NCBI GenBank assembly: GCA_037179515.1
Contig: JAXCGZ010021009.1
Location: 1 to 64,000, forward strand
Direction: 5' to 3'
Source: Halocaridina rubra
Lineage: Eukaryota > Arthropoda > Malacostraca > Decapoda > Atyidae
DNA: 64,000 bases
The position numbers and the translations under genes were made by a program. The notes under the pieces are model-generated. The model was not told the origin of the DNA. It did no database searches and worked only from the letters and a program-made list of their open reading frames with translations. Positions 40,419 through 58,425 of the stretch are shown here, one piece after another (the first letter of the stretch is position 1; each line of letters begins with the position of its first letter).

Positions 40419-40780
40419 TAATAATCTCCACAATCATCATCAAAGGAAAATTATTGTTGCCAATAATAATAATAATAATAATAATAACAATAATTATAAG
40501 ATCTAAGGAGAATTATTGGAATAGACATCATGAAAGTAATGCAAGGGTATATTAAAACCCAGCAGAGAGCTGGATATTCATTACACACCTTTTATAATCC
40601 CTTCACATCTGACAGGTCATTACACTCTCCATCTCTGTTTCTCTTTACAGCCTGATAAAGGCTGTTTTATTTTATCATTTTTTGGCCTATCCTGGTGTCA
40701 TAATCATCTTGGGGAAAAAAAAAAAATCGAGATACAGTGAATTCGCGATAGGTGAATCGCGATAGAGCGAGGGATTACTG

Positions 40781-43700
40781 TACTTGCATAATAAATATAA
40801 AACTATATAATGAGACTGCTGACTATGACTGTCACGAGTTTCTTGAGGAATTCTTTAATGATCATCTAGTTCTATATAATATTCTGCTCTTCCATGGGGA
40901 CAAACTATCAACATTATGTCATGGATTATTATTTTTCTTTTCTCACTAAGTATAAATATTCTCCTTAGAGAGGAAGATGTGCATACTTAATGTCATATTC
41001 ACATAAATAGCTTTTGATGAATACTTGCCTTTTGTAAGAAAAAGGCTCTCATTTACAATCTTTGCAATACTGTGAATACTTTACTGCCTTTATGTATGAA
41101 TATGACCCCAATAATGAATTATGGTCACTACATATGATCATATTGTTAAATCTGTGTTCTGTACTATCTGCAAGGTATCCATCTCTTATATTTATCTGTG
41201 TCATACGTTCTCAATTCTCTGAAATGCCATACACTATAAATGGTTGTAATAGTCAAGAAGAGGAAAACCCCCAGCTCTTTAGAGCAGATTGAAAAGTTGT
41301 AATCCATCGACAGCTGCCAAAATACCATAATCTATTTTTTTTTTCTTTAGTTTCGCAATTACTGTCTAATATACAATATTTCCTTCTCTTCCTATGACGT
41401 TTAGATAGGAAATTATTGCTTAAGCCTAATCCACATGTTAACAAAATGGATGTCTTCATTCTGTATCTTTCTTCTCTAAAAGGAAAGAGATATTGCACTA
41501 TAAACTAAAAATGTATGCTTAGTCCATTATTTTGCCTGCTATATGTGATGTGCTGTGTATGAGGCTGTATAGGTATATTATACACTGTTCTGCATAAGAC
41601 TACAGCAGTGGAACATTCTACCATATATGTAAACAACACATAAATATATATGTTGTTATGATTGATTATAAAGTAATGATCAGTAAAGTCTAAAATTTCA
41701 AGACATATGAACTACATCAATTATGCAAACTTACTGTAAACTAGTAAGGCCGAAGAAAGAGTATATGAATTTAGAACTGAAAAATCTCTTACACTAAGGA
41801 TAGCATGCATTTTTTCCGAAATATTAGTGAACATGCATTTTATAATTCAATATTATCACTGCAATGCATGCATTTCATATAAAACATATGCAGGGACCAA
41901 ACACTGTCTTCTTGGATGAGAGACAAGACAAACTTAGCATGACTATAAAGAGATATTAAGATGCACTCAACCATATCTAAATCAGAAGGGTTTTCTCTTC
42001 TCATTAGATTTCCTTGACAATCACTCCAAAAATTTCCAGACTTTCCTTCGATGGAGAAGTATATTAGTTGTGGAAATCTAGTAAGAAAGAAAACATTCCA
42101 CGTTTATGAACTTAATTCATTCAGTAAATATGGACAAGTCCCACTTTAGAAGTAGCTAAGTTTAAAGTTGAATAATATTTACATCTTTGTTCCTCATTTG
42201 AGAAGTCTAGGGCAAGGTCTCCTTCAAAATAGATTTGTTAGTTTCTTAAAAATATATATCTTCTAATACAAGATATGAAAACTGGGTCAATATTGTGTCA
42301 TAACTGTGTGTAAACTGTACTTTAAAAATATAATATTACACAGAACCAACAAGCAATGGACATAGTACCTCTCGAGGCAAATGTAATTTAGGGTAGTAAA
42401 CTCAAAGCTTAGGAATAAGTACTTGTGCCATATTACCAAGAGGAAAGTGTATATTAAGGTAGTAAATTACAAGCTTATTACTACTTGCTTATAAAGACCT
42501 GAGTCTTTTACAAATTTGTACAGTATACTGCATTAATACATTGATTTCAATCAATTAACTTCACAAAAATTGGCAGGAATAACTTGAAGTGCGGCATTTT
42601 TACAAACTGTATTGTATATTCTGTAAAACAGTAGGTTGATCATCTTCAGAAGTATATTCAACTTTAGTGTCTTAGTATGTATTCTGGGGTAGTTATCAGG
42701 ACAGAGAGTGCAAAAAACTCAGGACTTAAGCTGTACCATCATTTCATGGTGGAAATTACCATTATATGTAAAGCTTTCTATCCACACAATGTCCAAATGC
42801 TGAGGATCATGCCATGTATGCTTCCAAATTTAATGCTGATATTGAGTTCAATTGGCATGAGTTATTAGGGTAATGCATAGGAAGAGGATTAGTCTAAACA
42901 TTGATGATTTAATGATACAGAGAAGTCATTGGACAAGGTATCTCATAAGATGATCAGGTTGATCACTCAATGCTAAGAGAATATGGTTCACAATAGGTTT
43001 ACTTTATCTACTTCCTGTTCCTTAGTCACTGTGATAAAAGGTCTGTTGTGCTTTCTTTACAATGTAAACTGTCTCGCTGACTTAGTCTTATCAAAGATAC
43101 AAATAAAGAATATATGGACAACTGTTGTAATGGGATTTATTCTACATGCATTGCTAGCCTCAATGGAACATTGCGACCATTACTTACAATGGGCGATATA
43201 GCTCCTTTGAGATCTTGATTCAAGCAGAATGGTGCTAACTAAAATTTCCTGAAGATGTGTCACATTGTGTGGTTCAAAGACCTTCCACTAATATGCAGTT
43301 ACATCATACTAGCTTCTTTGCTTCTAAGAGTCAGGGTTATCGGTTATCATCTAACTATGAGTTGGTATAATGATATATTCCTCTCTTTAATGCAACCAAA
43401 ATGAGAGTGAATGAATATTTTTACAAATGAATGAGCAGCACATTTTTTGCAGATAGTGCCACAAATGCCTAGAATATAAAAGGGTATGCAGAATGTCACA
43501 GTCCGCGATCATAAAACTTGGTATATAGCACACTTATTGCAAAGTTTTAATGCCAGCTCTCTGTATAAACATAATACCTAAAGAGTACTAAGCATCATCC
43601 AATCTTATTACTTTTGGCCTTTATTACAGTGACTACTCCCAATAACACTGTTGCCTTAAGGGATACTGAAATAAATATTTCATTCAAAAAAGAAAGCTAG

Positions 43701-44120
43701 CCTAGATGTATAGCTGCTTAGAATATGAGTGGAGACTAGTTTGCACAGAATCCTAAATCCAAGTTATTTCATATTTGGTAAACAATGCAGGAAAAGGAAT
43801 ATAAGAATTAAGTTATGCGTCTTTGATAATTCTATATTTTTACTTCCTACTTTATTTGCAAACATGGGTCCATTGGATAAGAAGTGCTGTTCTAAAGGGC
43901 CCAGATTCAAATCCCTTCAGTGGGAGGTAAAAAATATGGAATGTGTGAAATCTTATGATTAAAATGGTCACTAACTACCATGCCCAGATTATAGGATGCA
44001 GAAACTTTCATCTCAAAAACACCCAAAACCCACCTGCTGAATGGTATTGAAAAGATATGTAATTCCACATATACTGTGCATTATCAACACTGCTCTGGTT
44101 TAAACCCAAAGAACTCGATA
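40781..44120. other. AT-rich, single-copy-looking sequence
   Basis: No recognised transposon ends, long microsatellites or convincing exons. Open frames here are short and without recognisable motifs. A degenerate tRNA-like segment at 43868-43930 (TTGGATAAGAAGTGC … CAGATTCAAATCCC) may be an old SINE head. Confidence 0.4.
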
Positions 44121-44121
44121 C

Positions 44122-44155
44122 TAGGGGCCTTCTTTCTTTTGAAAGAAGGCCCCTA
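44122..44155. other. Perfect 15-bp hairpin
   Basis: TAGGGGCCTTCTTTC pairs with GAAAGAAGGCCCCTA around a TTTT loop. It stands alone in AT-rich sequence, 42 bases past the stop codon of the minus-strand exon candidate (44197), so in a transcript of that gene it would lie in the 3' UTR. It does not fit the histone mRNA stem-loop. Confidence 0.85.
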
Positions 44156-44196
44156 AGAAAAAAAATATCTACTCACAAACCTTAAGAAACCTTCAT

Positions 44197-44439
44197 TTAT
44201 TCTCTTCCTGCATGGGTTGATGGAATTAAAGACAACCAGTCACTTCTCATTTTCATGCACTGAGCCCAAAGTAAGTTTAGATGGTCATTGTTAGCCAAAC
44301 CCTGAAGACAATTTGTTAGAATTTGCCAAGACACTTTTTCTTTCATTAGTTCTAACCTGTCGTAAATTCTCTGAATGAGGGACATCTGTAATATTCGGGA
44401 TATGGTCACCTTTGATGTTAAAGTAGAGTTTCTTGGCAG
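44197..44439 (-). CDS. Candidate last exon of an unrecognised host gene
   Basis: On the minus strand a good acceptor (AT-rich tract, TTTTTCAAACAG) is followed by 80 open codons and a stop. The ORF itself runs back without a stop to 44592, 131 codons, which is long for DNA this AT-rich. The peptide reads LPRNSTLTSKVTISRILQMS, then RIYDRLELMKEKVSWQILTN and LWAQCMKMRSDWLSLIP, helical-looking and with three Trp. A second frame over the same acceptor (AAKKLYFNIKGDHIPNITDV, ending at a donor-like CAG/GTTAG) is also plausible, so the frame is not settled. No family recognised; it could be chance. Confidence 0.3.
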   Translation of the reverse strand: MPRNSTLTSKVTISRILQMSLIQRIYDRLELMKEKVSWQILTNCLQGLANNDHLNLLWAQCMKMRSDWLSLIPSTHAGRE

Positions 44440-44592
44440 CTGTTTGAAAAATACAAATATGAGAAAAACTAATAACACCCTGCGATAGAAAGGCTTGCAT
44501 TGGAAGTGCTTACAGAAATATTTCATGCTACTCTTTAGTGTGAACGTTTTATATAGGGGCTTCTCTATTTCAATGAGCTTCTTACTTTCCAC

Positions 44593-46285
44593 TTATCAAG
44601 CAGAGATATAAAGTGAAATCTGCTGATGATCACATTTTTCTCATCATGTTTAGATATGGCCTGCGTTAAGCATTGTCAAAATAGATAATCTGCGATTATA
44701 CTGTCACTATTCCATGACTTGTAAACATGGTATTTTATAAGCAAAAATAATTGTTATTAGTAACATTCCTCCAGTGGATATTTCTTCTTTTTTTACTGAC
44801 CAAGTAAAAAGAAAGCTGGGTATGGCTAAATATGACTTATCTAATCTAGCTAATGAATATCATGAAGAAAATATAAAATACTAGCTATAAAAGGAAAGTA
44901 TACACATTCTTTTAAACACTGATGCTTAGATGAAATGCTTTCTTTCTAATCATAGTTAACGGAAAATAAAATAAGCTTCTCAAAAATGAAAAAAAAAGCT
45001 GTACAAACACACCGTATACTGATTTGCTCTCTTATAAGAAAAAATGAAAATATACTATTGAGGTAAATATATGATAAAAAAATGGGGTTTATTTACTAGA
45101 AAAGTAAGGGAGTAATGATGGTAAATTTTGTATTTACTGTGCACCTATGTATATTGTCTGATACTTAGTTTAGTGATAACTACCACTAAGAAGACTATAG
45201 TAGTTTAATATTTTTGCTAGTTTTTTATCGATTGGCATTTTCAGAATACACTTGTAGAAGTTTGTAATACAATTATTTCACTTCATAAACTACTTTTTTA
45301 TGAAAGAATTTGCATTTTTAAAGTCAGGGTGTCTGTTACTTTATATCACATTTAAATAAGTTTCAGTAATATGTAGAATATTAGAATGAGATAATGTATA
45401 CATCTCAAATATGTTGATACCAAAGGTGGATTTTGTGTCATACGTACTGGCCCATACATAAGTAACATAAGGGAGACTGCCTGTATATCAAATGTGTTAT
45501 TTGCATCTTGGGTGTAATGAGTAATAATAAAATGAATGTACTCAACTTCTTTCATTCTCAATTACCCTTGCCATCTAACATTCACATAGCAGGCTGGAGT
45601 ACAAATGGTTTGATATCTTACTTTGGATATGTTGGAAGAATTTCCATTCACTAACAACAGCTAACCTGGAGTACTTAAGAAAATGACTGGATAAATATTG
45701 AAAAAGCACTTAGTAATCACATTTAAAAAAAATCAGGAAACATAGTGCGTAATGAAGTGGCTACAAGATTCATTATGTAAGCAAGCTCCTTGAGCAAATT
45801 ATGAATTTCTTTGCATAAAAATAGATAAAACATTATCACAATAGTATAATATGAACGTTTCTGCCTTAGATGACATTCAGTTATTAACTCAGACTCTCAA
45901 TTTTTTAATGCCATCGACACTGAAAACAATGGCCTGGCATCTTATATCAATAAAGTTATCCAATAAAACAGCTATTAAAGTTATTTATTTTATAAAGCTA
46001 AAGCTACTATACTAATGAATGCATCACATACGGAAAAAGATTTAAAAATTCAACTAATTTTTTTTTCTTTTAAATTATAACATTAAATCCTGCCAAAGAT
46101 AACAAGAATAGATACTCAAGGAAGGAAGCGACTAATAAAAATTTTTAAATGAATATTTATTGTGACCAGGTATGGATTAATTGAATTTACATGCTTTTCA
46201 ATGGGAAAAATATATCCAACCCACGAACAATCCAACCCAAAAACAGTTTTTGGGAACGGATTAAGTTTGTGGGTTGGGGTCACCA
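44593..46285. other. AT-rich sequence without recognised features
   Basis: No gene, transposon end or tandem repeat recognised up to the (TA)n tract at 46290. Confidence 0.4.
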
Positions 46286-46286
46286 C

Positions 46287-48181
<1,895 letters not shown>

Positions 48182-48299
48182 TGTATATATATATATATAT
48201 ATTACAGTGTTGCCTCACTTATCGTGGTAGTTCGGTTCCGGGACCTGCCGCGAACCAGGAAATCCGCGAAGTAGGATCCGCCTATATGTTCATTGATAT

Positions 48300-49350
48300 T
48301 TTAATATATTTTTACGTTTACACTGTATAAACCCTCCCTGCACTGTTAAAAAAACACTCTTTACATTATAAATAACAGCAAGCAACGTAAATTATTATGA
48401 AAGTGATAGATAAAATTACAGTGAATGAGGTGATAATGACGTGACATACATATCATTTACAATTATTTTTTCGTTTACGTACTGTATAAACCCTCCCTGC
48501 ACTGTTAAAAAAAACACCCTTAACATGATAGATAACAGCAAGCAACGTAAATTTTTATGAAAGTGATAGGAAAACTTACCATGAATGTGATGATGACGTG
48601 ACATACATACTCATTTACAATTATTTTTTCGTTTACGTACTGTATGAACCCTCCCTGCACTGTTGAAAAAACACCCTTTACATTATAAATAACAGCAAGC
48701 AACGTAAATTTTTATGAAAGTGACAGATAAAATTACGGTGAATGAGGTGATAATGACGTGACATACATACTCATTTACAATTATTTTTTCGTTTACGTAC
48801 TGTATAAACCCTCCCTGCACTGTTAAAAAAACACCCTTTTCATTATAAATAACAGAAAGCAACGTAAATTTTTATGAAAGTGATAGATAAAATTACGGTG
48901 AATGAGGTGATAATGACGTGACATACATACTCATTTACAATTATTTTTTCGTTTACGTACTGTATAAACCCTCCCTGCACTGTTAAAAAAACACCCTTTA
49001 CATCATAAATAAGAGCAAGCAACGTAAATTTTCATGAAAGTGATAGATAAAATTACGGTGAATGAGGTGATAATGACGTGACATACATACTCATTTAAAA
49101 TTATTTTTTCGTTTACGTACTGTATAAACCCTCCCTGCACTGTTAAAAAAAACACCCTTTACATTATAAATAACAGCAAGCAACGTAAATTTTTATGAAA
49201 GTGATAGATAAAATTACGGTGAATGAGGTGATAATGACGTGACATACATACTCATTTACAATTATTTTTTCGTTTACGTACTGTATAAACCCTCCCTGCA
49301 CTGTTAAAGAAACACCCTTTACATTATAAATAACAGCAAGTAACGTGAAT
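48300..49350. repeat. Minisatellite of about 160-bp units
   Basis: The motif GTGACATAC recurs at 48441, 48598, 48758, 48918, 49078 and 49239, a spacing of 157-161 bases. Each unit contains AACCCTCCCTGCACTGTTAA and AAATAACAGCAAGCAACG. The same unit, inverted and with 160-170-base spacing, occurs in element D at 63020-63920. Confidence 0.9.
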
Positions 49351-49394
49351 TTACATTTCCAATAAAAAAATTAAAATCCTGAAAATTTGTTTTT

Positions 49395-50007
49395 TCAATA
49401 TTTGTTCACATAATCTTCAGCTGCAGCTGTATCTGCAGAGGCAGCTTTGCCATAAACCGAAACGCTCTTTAGGCCATAGCGTTTTTGAAATTTGGCAAAC
49501 CATCCCTTGCTTGCCACGAACGATTGTTTCCTCGGTGGAGAGTCGCTGGAGGGTCCTGGTTGTGGGTCGTCGATATCATCTTCTGTCTCCTCCTCTCCAC
49601 AGTCACCACTGTCGTCGTCGGATTCGTTTGCAGCGAATGTATCGTACAGCTTCTTAGCTTTGTTTGTATGATATTGCTGTATATCCTGATGTTCTTCTTT
49701 CTGCAATCAGCAATCCACAGGGCTAAAGCAGATTCCAAACGCACTATTATCTTATTGCGGGGTGTTACGACCCTCTTCGCTGTTTCACTAAATGAAATAG
49801 TCGCTGTTTTCCTGATATTTGCCTCGTCCATTTTGATGTAGCGAACAGTAGATTGGTTGAGGCCAAAATGGCGGCTGACATCCGCAAACCTTCTTCCTTC
49901 CTTCAGCATATCTAACAGTTTTACCCTATCTGCTATGGTCAACATCTTCCTTTGCCACTTAGATAACTACCAGAAGCTTTAGAAGATGAAGGACGCTTGG
50001 GAGGCAT
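49395..50007 (-). pseudogene. Tigger transposase, N-terminal half
   Basis: Starts at ATG 50007 (MPPKRPSSSKASGS), frameshifts within the basic segment, then gives the CENP-B-type helix-turn-helix (MLTIADRVKLLDMLKEGRRF, GLNQSTVRYIK). After another frameshift near 49700 it gives the second DNA-binding domain (KAKKLYDTFAANE, an acidic linker with DIDDPQPGPSSDSPP, then ASKGWFAKFQKRYGLKSV). It stops before the catalytic domain, so it could bind TIRs at most. Confidence 0.8.
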
Positions 50008-50800
50008 TGCAGAGGTTGAAAAAAGTGAGTAAAAAAAATCACAAGCACAACGTATTAAGAAGCACAACGCGAATGGCGCACATGTGAGATAGAACGGTGA
50101 TTTGTTGTCTTCCAATCTTTCAGCCAATAGCATCCCATGAACTATCTCACGTAGGTGTGAGCCTTTGCGTTTTCCAAGACGCCAATACAGTGTACGCTAT
50201 CGTACAGTATATCACGTGGTGCAATACTGTGAGTTATATGTTTGAATTTATGTTTTTTACTATTTTTTACTGTTTATTATTCTTAGGCTGGGAAATACTT
50301 TTTGCATCAATAAAATAATGAAAATACTTGAAATTTTAATATGTACTAGCTCACGTAGGTGCGACCCTGTTCGTTTTCCAAAACGCTCACACCAGTATCG
50401 TATTTTACATGGTGCAATACTGTGAGTTACATGTTTAAATTTATGTTTTTTACTATCTTTTACTGTTTTATTATTCTTAGGCTAAGAAATACATTTTTTT
50501 ATCAATAAAATAATGAAAATACTGGAAATTTTAAGGTGTGACCCTTTGCGTTTTCCGAAACACTGATACCAGTATTGTACTTTCTATGCTGCAGAGCTAC
50601 ATGTTTAAATTTATGTTTTTTTTTAACTATTTCTTACTGTTTTATTATTCTTAGGCTGGGAAATACATTTTTTTATCAATAAAATAAGGAAAATACTGAA
50701 AATTAAAATTTTTTAATTTTAATATTCTCGCATATACCCAGAAAAAAAAAAACGATGCACTGAATTCGCTATAGGTGAACTGTGATATAGCGAGGGATTA

Positions 50801-52105
<1,305 letters not shown>

Positions 52106-52111
<6 letters not shown>

Positions 52112-52196
52112 AATAAGCACATTACATATGTGAAAACATGAATCATTTTTAAAAAATGATTCATGTTTTCACATATGTAATGTGCTTATTTGATAT
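52106..52196. repeat. 91-bp perfect palindrome
   Basis: 52106-52150 and 52152-52196 are reverse complements over 45 bases (ATATCAAATAAGCACATTAC … ), with one base between. It sits at the edge of a (TA)n tract and shares TGTGAAAACATGAATC with the inverted duplication at 22-23.8 kb. Confidence 0.9.
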
Positions 52197-52354
52197 TTCA
52201 TGCCCGAATGAGATTGGGAATTGAATTAAATGCTAAAATGAAGCCACGAGTGAGGTTGGGGAATCTGTAATATGAACATAGTGGCATTCAGTTAGAATGC
52301 GTTCATTCCTAAGTATAGCAGATATAAGCTATAAGGTTGGATTCCTTTTAACCT

Positions 52355-52425
52355 TCTGTGGTGTAGTGGTAGCGCCTTGACTTAGTAATCATAAGTCCTA
52401 GGTTCGAGTCCCGGTCGGGGTAAAA
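52355..52425 (+). repeat. tRNA-like SINE head
   Basis: A-box-like GTGGTGTAGTGGTAGCGCC and B-box GGTTCGAGTCCC, with a stem GACTTA/TAAGTC in the anticodon position. It is followed by AAAAAATGATTCAT, the same trailer seen after the tRNA-like modules at 22-23.8 kb. The acceptor arms do not pair well, so I do not call a tRNA gene. Confidence 0.5.
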
Positions 52426-52430
52426 AATGA

Positions 52431-52521
<91 letters not shown>

Positions 52522-52525
<4 letters not shown>

Positions 52526-54262
52526 CTAGTTCTTAGAATAACACGAAGATAGGTTCTCAGAATTACCGCGTATTGTAATTTTCGCGTAATTTAACTAGTC
52601 ATTTTCCATAAGAAACAAAGATAATGGGCATAGATACGTTCCACAACCGTCCATAGACACACTATACCAAAGATATATGATAAGTAAAACATATATTATA
52701 AGAAATAACAAAGCAGAAAGACCTGTAGCTATTTATATTACCATGCATATAGTGTACAGTATAAAAGATATACAGATTTATGGTATAGTAAACAAATTAA
52801 TGCACTCTATTATGCGGTGGGCAACAGGCATACACTGGGACGTGCACGGTGGCGGTGAGCACGAGGATGCGAAAGTTTTGCCGCTTCCGTTTCAGCTGAT
52901 GCACCTTCACACGCTATTTCCCTGACGATATTATATCGCAAGTTTGTTTGCTATTTGTTCTTAATGCTTTTTCAATTCTCTTCATAATATTCGATCGCAT
53001 TAAGCGGTAGAAGAGGAGGAGGAGGCGGGAGAAAGAACCTTTATCCGCTAACGTTTTGCTGCTTCCATATCAGCTGATGCTTATCACTATTCAGGCACAA
53101 TATCTTACTCATAAAATATTTATATACTCACCCTATTTGGGGTTTATCTAATATTTCTTGGTTCTAAACATGATTCTATCTTCTTTACATGTCGACCATG
53201 CAGCACAAAATCTTATTGAAGAATAAAATGGCGAGCTTACTCATCATAACGTAAATAAAATCAGCTGAGACAAAAAGAAAACTATACAATTCGGTACAAA
53301 GAAAACATATATCGTACTGTACATGGGAAACTTAAATGAAATATATATATTCTCTACATGCTATTTCCCTGATGATATTATATCGAAAGTTTGTTCTTAA
53401 TGCTTTTTTTCAATTCTCTTCATAATATTCGATCGCATTAAGCGGTAAAAGAGGAGGAGGATGCTGAAGAACAAACTTCTATCTGCAAACGTTTTGCCGC
53501 TTCCGTATCAGCTGATGCTTATCACTATTCAGGCACAATATCTTACTCATATAATATTTATTTACTCACCCTATTAAGGGTTTATCTAATTTTCAAGATT
53601 ATAGTATTATTAATATTCCTTGGTTCTAAACATTATTCTATCTTCTTTACATATCGACATGCTGCATGAAATCTTATTGAAGAATGAAATGGCGTGCTTA
53701 CTCATCATAACTTAAACAAAATCAGCTGAGACAAAAAGAAAACTATACAATTCGTTACAAAGAAAACATATATCGTAACATACATTGGAAACTTATATGA
53801 AATATATATATTTTCTACACGCTATTTCCCTGACGATATTATATCGAAAGTTTGTTTGCTGTTTGTTCTTAATGCTTTCTTTCAATTCTCTTCATAATAT
53901 TCGATCACATTAAGCGGTAGAAGAGGAGGAGGATGCGGGAGAACGAACCTCTATCCGCAAACTTTTTGCCGCTTCCGTATCAGCTGATGCACCCTAGCAT
54001 GCTATTTCCCTGACGATATTATATCGAAAGTCTGTTTGCTTTGTTCTTACTGCTTTTTTCCATTATCTTCATAATATCCAATCGCATTAAGTGGTAGAAG
54101 AGGAGGATGGCGGAAAAGTGAGGTCGATTATTTACTAAAATGAAAAAAAAAAATTCAAATTTTTTTGCATGGGCATTATTTGCGAATTCATATTTTTTTA
54201 CTATTATTTTTTAGGGGCGTTATTCCAATTTCGCGGATTATAAACGCGCGCAAAAAGCTATT
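52522..54262 (+). mobile_element. F-family TIR element 4 with internal tandem repeat
   Basis: Left end ACACCTAGTTCTTAGAATAA; the right end is worn (CGTTATTCCAATTTCGCGG). About 52906-54120 is a tandem repeat: the phrase CTATTTCCCTGA(C/T)GATATTATATC recurs at about 52912, 53361, 53822 and 54001, giving two units of about 455 bases and a short one. Each unit has GAGGAGGA, CGCTTCC and TCAGCTGATGC. No transposase. Confidence 0.6.
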
Positions 54263-54355
54263 TTTTTTTTTTTTTTTTTGAGAATTGTGTTTATCTTTGG
54301 TGATGGACATATCTGGTAATCAATCTGGATATGGTGATCTGCTTGTTCATATTTT

Positions 54356-54360
<5 letters not shown>

Positions 54361-54430
<70 letters not shown>
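54361..54430. repeat. (TA)n microsatellite
   Basis: Ends at the first base of element C. Confidence 0.95.
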
Positions 54431-56206
<1,776 letters not shown>

Positions 56207-56927
56207 TAGTTAGAATAACGCTTAGATAGGTTCTCAGAAGTGTTGGGTAAATGGAAAATCGCGTGAAAAAAACAAGTCATTTTCCATAGGAAACAATGAT
56301 AAAGGGCATAGATACGTTCCAAACCTTACATAGACACACCATGCCAAAGATATAAGATAAATAAAAAACATATTTTATTACTACATAGCAAAGCAGAAAG
56401 CCCTGTATTTATTTTTAAGAGTATACAAAAGATATTCATATTCACTTTACAGCTAGAAATTAACATACATTACTATACTTTACTCTATTATGCAGAAGAG
56501 GAGGAGGATGCAGAAGAACGAACCTCTATCTGCAAATGTATACAAAGATAAAATAAGAATTATAAATAACCAAAGCAAGACTAAAAAATGAAAAATAAAA
56601 TTAATTATGCAATGCCTAAATCTACCATATGACAGATTAAAAAAACTTAATCTACATTCTCTAGAGAGGCACAGAGTTAGGGGGGATATGATTGAGGTGT
56701 ATAAATGGTTTAAAGGGATTAACAAGGGTGATATTAATAAAGTTTTAAAAATTCATGATCAAACCAGAACTCGTAATGGGTAATGGATTTAATCTTGATA
56801 AATTTAGGTTCAGAAGGGAAATTGGTGAAAATTGGCTTGGTAATACCGTAGAGTATTCCTAGTAGGATGATAAATGCCAATACCTTAGACACCTTCAAAT
56901 GTAGATTAGATAGACATATGACAGAGG

Positions 56928-57152
56928 TAGGGTGGGTGTATATATAATGTATAATGATGATGATCTTTTCTTATCGTAATCCTCTTTGTACTGGTGGAAG
57001 AGGCCTCTGCGGGTGCTTATATACTATATTAATATATATATTTTTTTTTAATATAGTAAATAAGCGCCCACGGAGGCTTCTTCCACCAGTACAAAGAGGA
57101 TTACGATAAGAAAAGATCATCATCATTATACATTTTATATACACCCACCCTA
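56928..57152. repeat. Hairpin with arms of about 100 bp, second copy
   Basis: 56928-57027 pairs with 57049-57152; same sequence as 29127-29376 with a shorter loop. A few arm differences are not compensated, so each copy drifts independently. Confidence 0.85.
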
Positions 57153-57173
57153 TTGGGTAGAATAGAATGTTGG

Positions 57174-57362
<189 letters not shown>

Positions 57363-57451
57363 ATCTTTAATTAACTCTTGTTCATTCAACCAAAACGACA
57401 TTATTTATTGTAAAAATAATGGTTTAATTACAAATTCGTAATAATAATGAT

Positions 57452-57495
<44 letters not shown>

Positions 57496-57645
57496 GATCT
57501 AAGGAGAATTTTTGGAATAGACATCATGAAGGTAATGCAGAGGTATATTAAAACCCAGCAGAGAATTGGATATTCATTACACATCATTTATAATCCCTTC
57601 ACATCTATCTCTGTTTCTCTTCACTTTATAATAATGATAAATAAT

Positions 57646-57685
<40 letters not shown>

Positions 57686-57931
57686 TATCAAAGGAAAATT
57701 ATTGTTAAAAATAATAATAATAATAATAATAAGATCTAAGGAGAATTTTTGGAATAGACATCATGAGAGTAATGCAGAGGTATATTAAAACCCAGCAGAG
57801 AGCTGGATATTCATTACACATCTTTTATAAGCCCTTCACATCTGACAGGTCAATAAACTCTCCATCTGTTTCTCTTTACAGCCTGATAAAGGCTGTTTTA
57901 TTTTATCATTTTTTTGTCCATCCTGGTGTCA

Positions 57932-57965
<34 letters not shown>

Positions 57966-58425
57966 TTGGTTCCTACTTCGCTAAAAAAAAAATGTTTTTT
58001 TTTTTTTTTGGGGTGTTCCTACTTCGCTAAAACTCACCTATCGCAATGGGTCCCGGAACCTAACCCTCGCGATAAACGAGGGATCACTGTATCGTGTTTC
58101 TTGGTTTGCGTTTTCACTGTATCGCAGTTTTTTTTTTTTGACAAATTATTATTTTATTTTTTGGGTATACGCAAAAATATTAAAATATTAAATAAATAAA
58201 AATTTTCAGTAATTTCATTTTTTATTGAAAAAAAAAAAAAATTTCATTATTTAATTGATAAAAAAAATTTATTTCCCAGCCTACGAATAATAAAACAGTA
58301 AAAAATAGTAGAAAACATAAATTTAGATATACGTACGTACAGTATAATGCACAGTATTGCATCATGCAAAATAGTGTCCGATAGTGTACACTGTATTGGG
58401 GTCGCAGCTACGTGAGCTAGCATAT

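Noticed and set aside
44122..44155. Histone mRNA 3' stem-loop
   Set aside because: Stem is 15 bp, not 6, and the sequence does not fit the histone consensus.
48300..49350. CRISPR-like regular array
   Set aside because: Units of 160 bases repeat in full, with no short repeat and unique spacer pattern, in a eukaryotic transposon.
52355..52425. Genuine tRNA gene, also considered at 23590-23656 and 2040-2110
   Set aside because: Promoter boxes are present but stems are imperfect, and each is joined to repeat sequence; they fit SINE heads.
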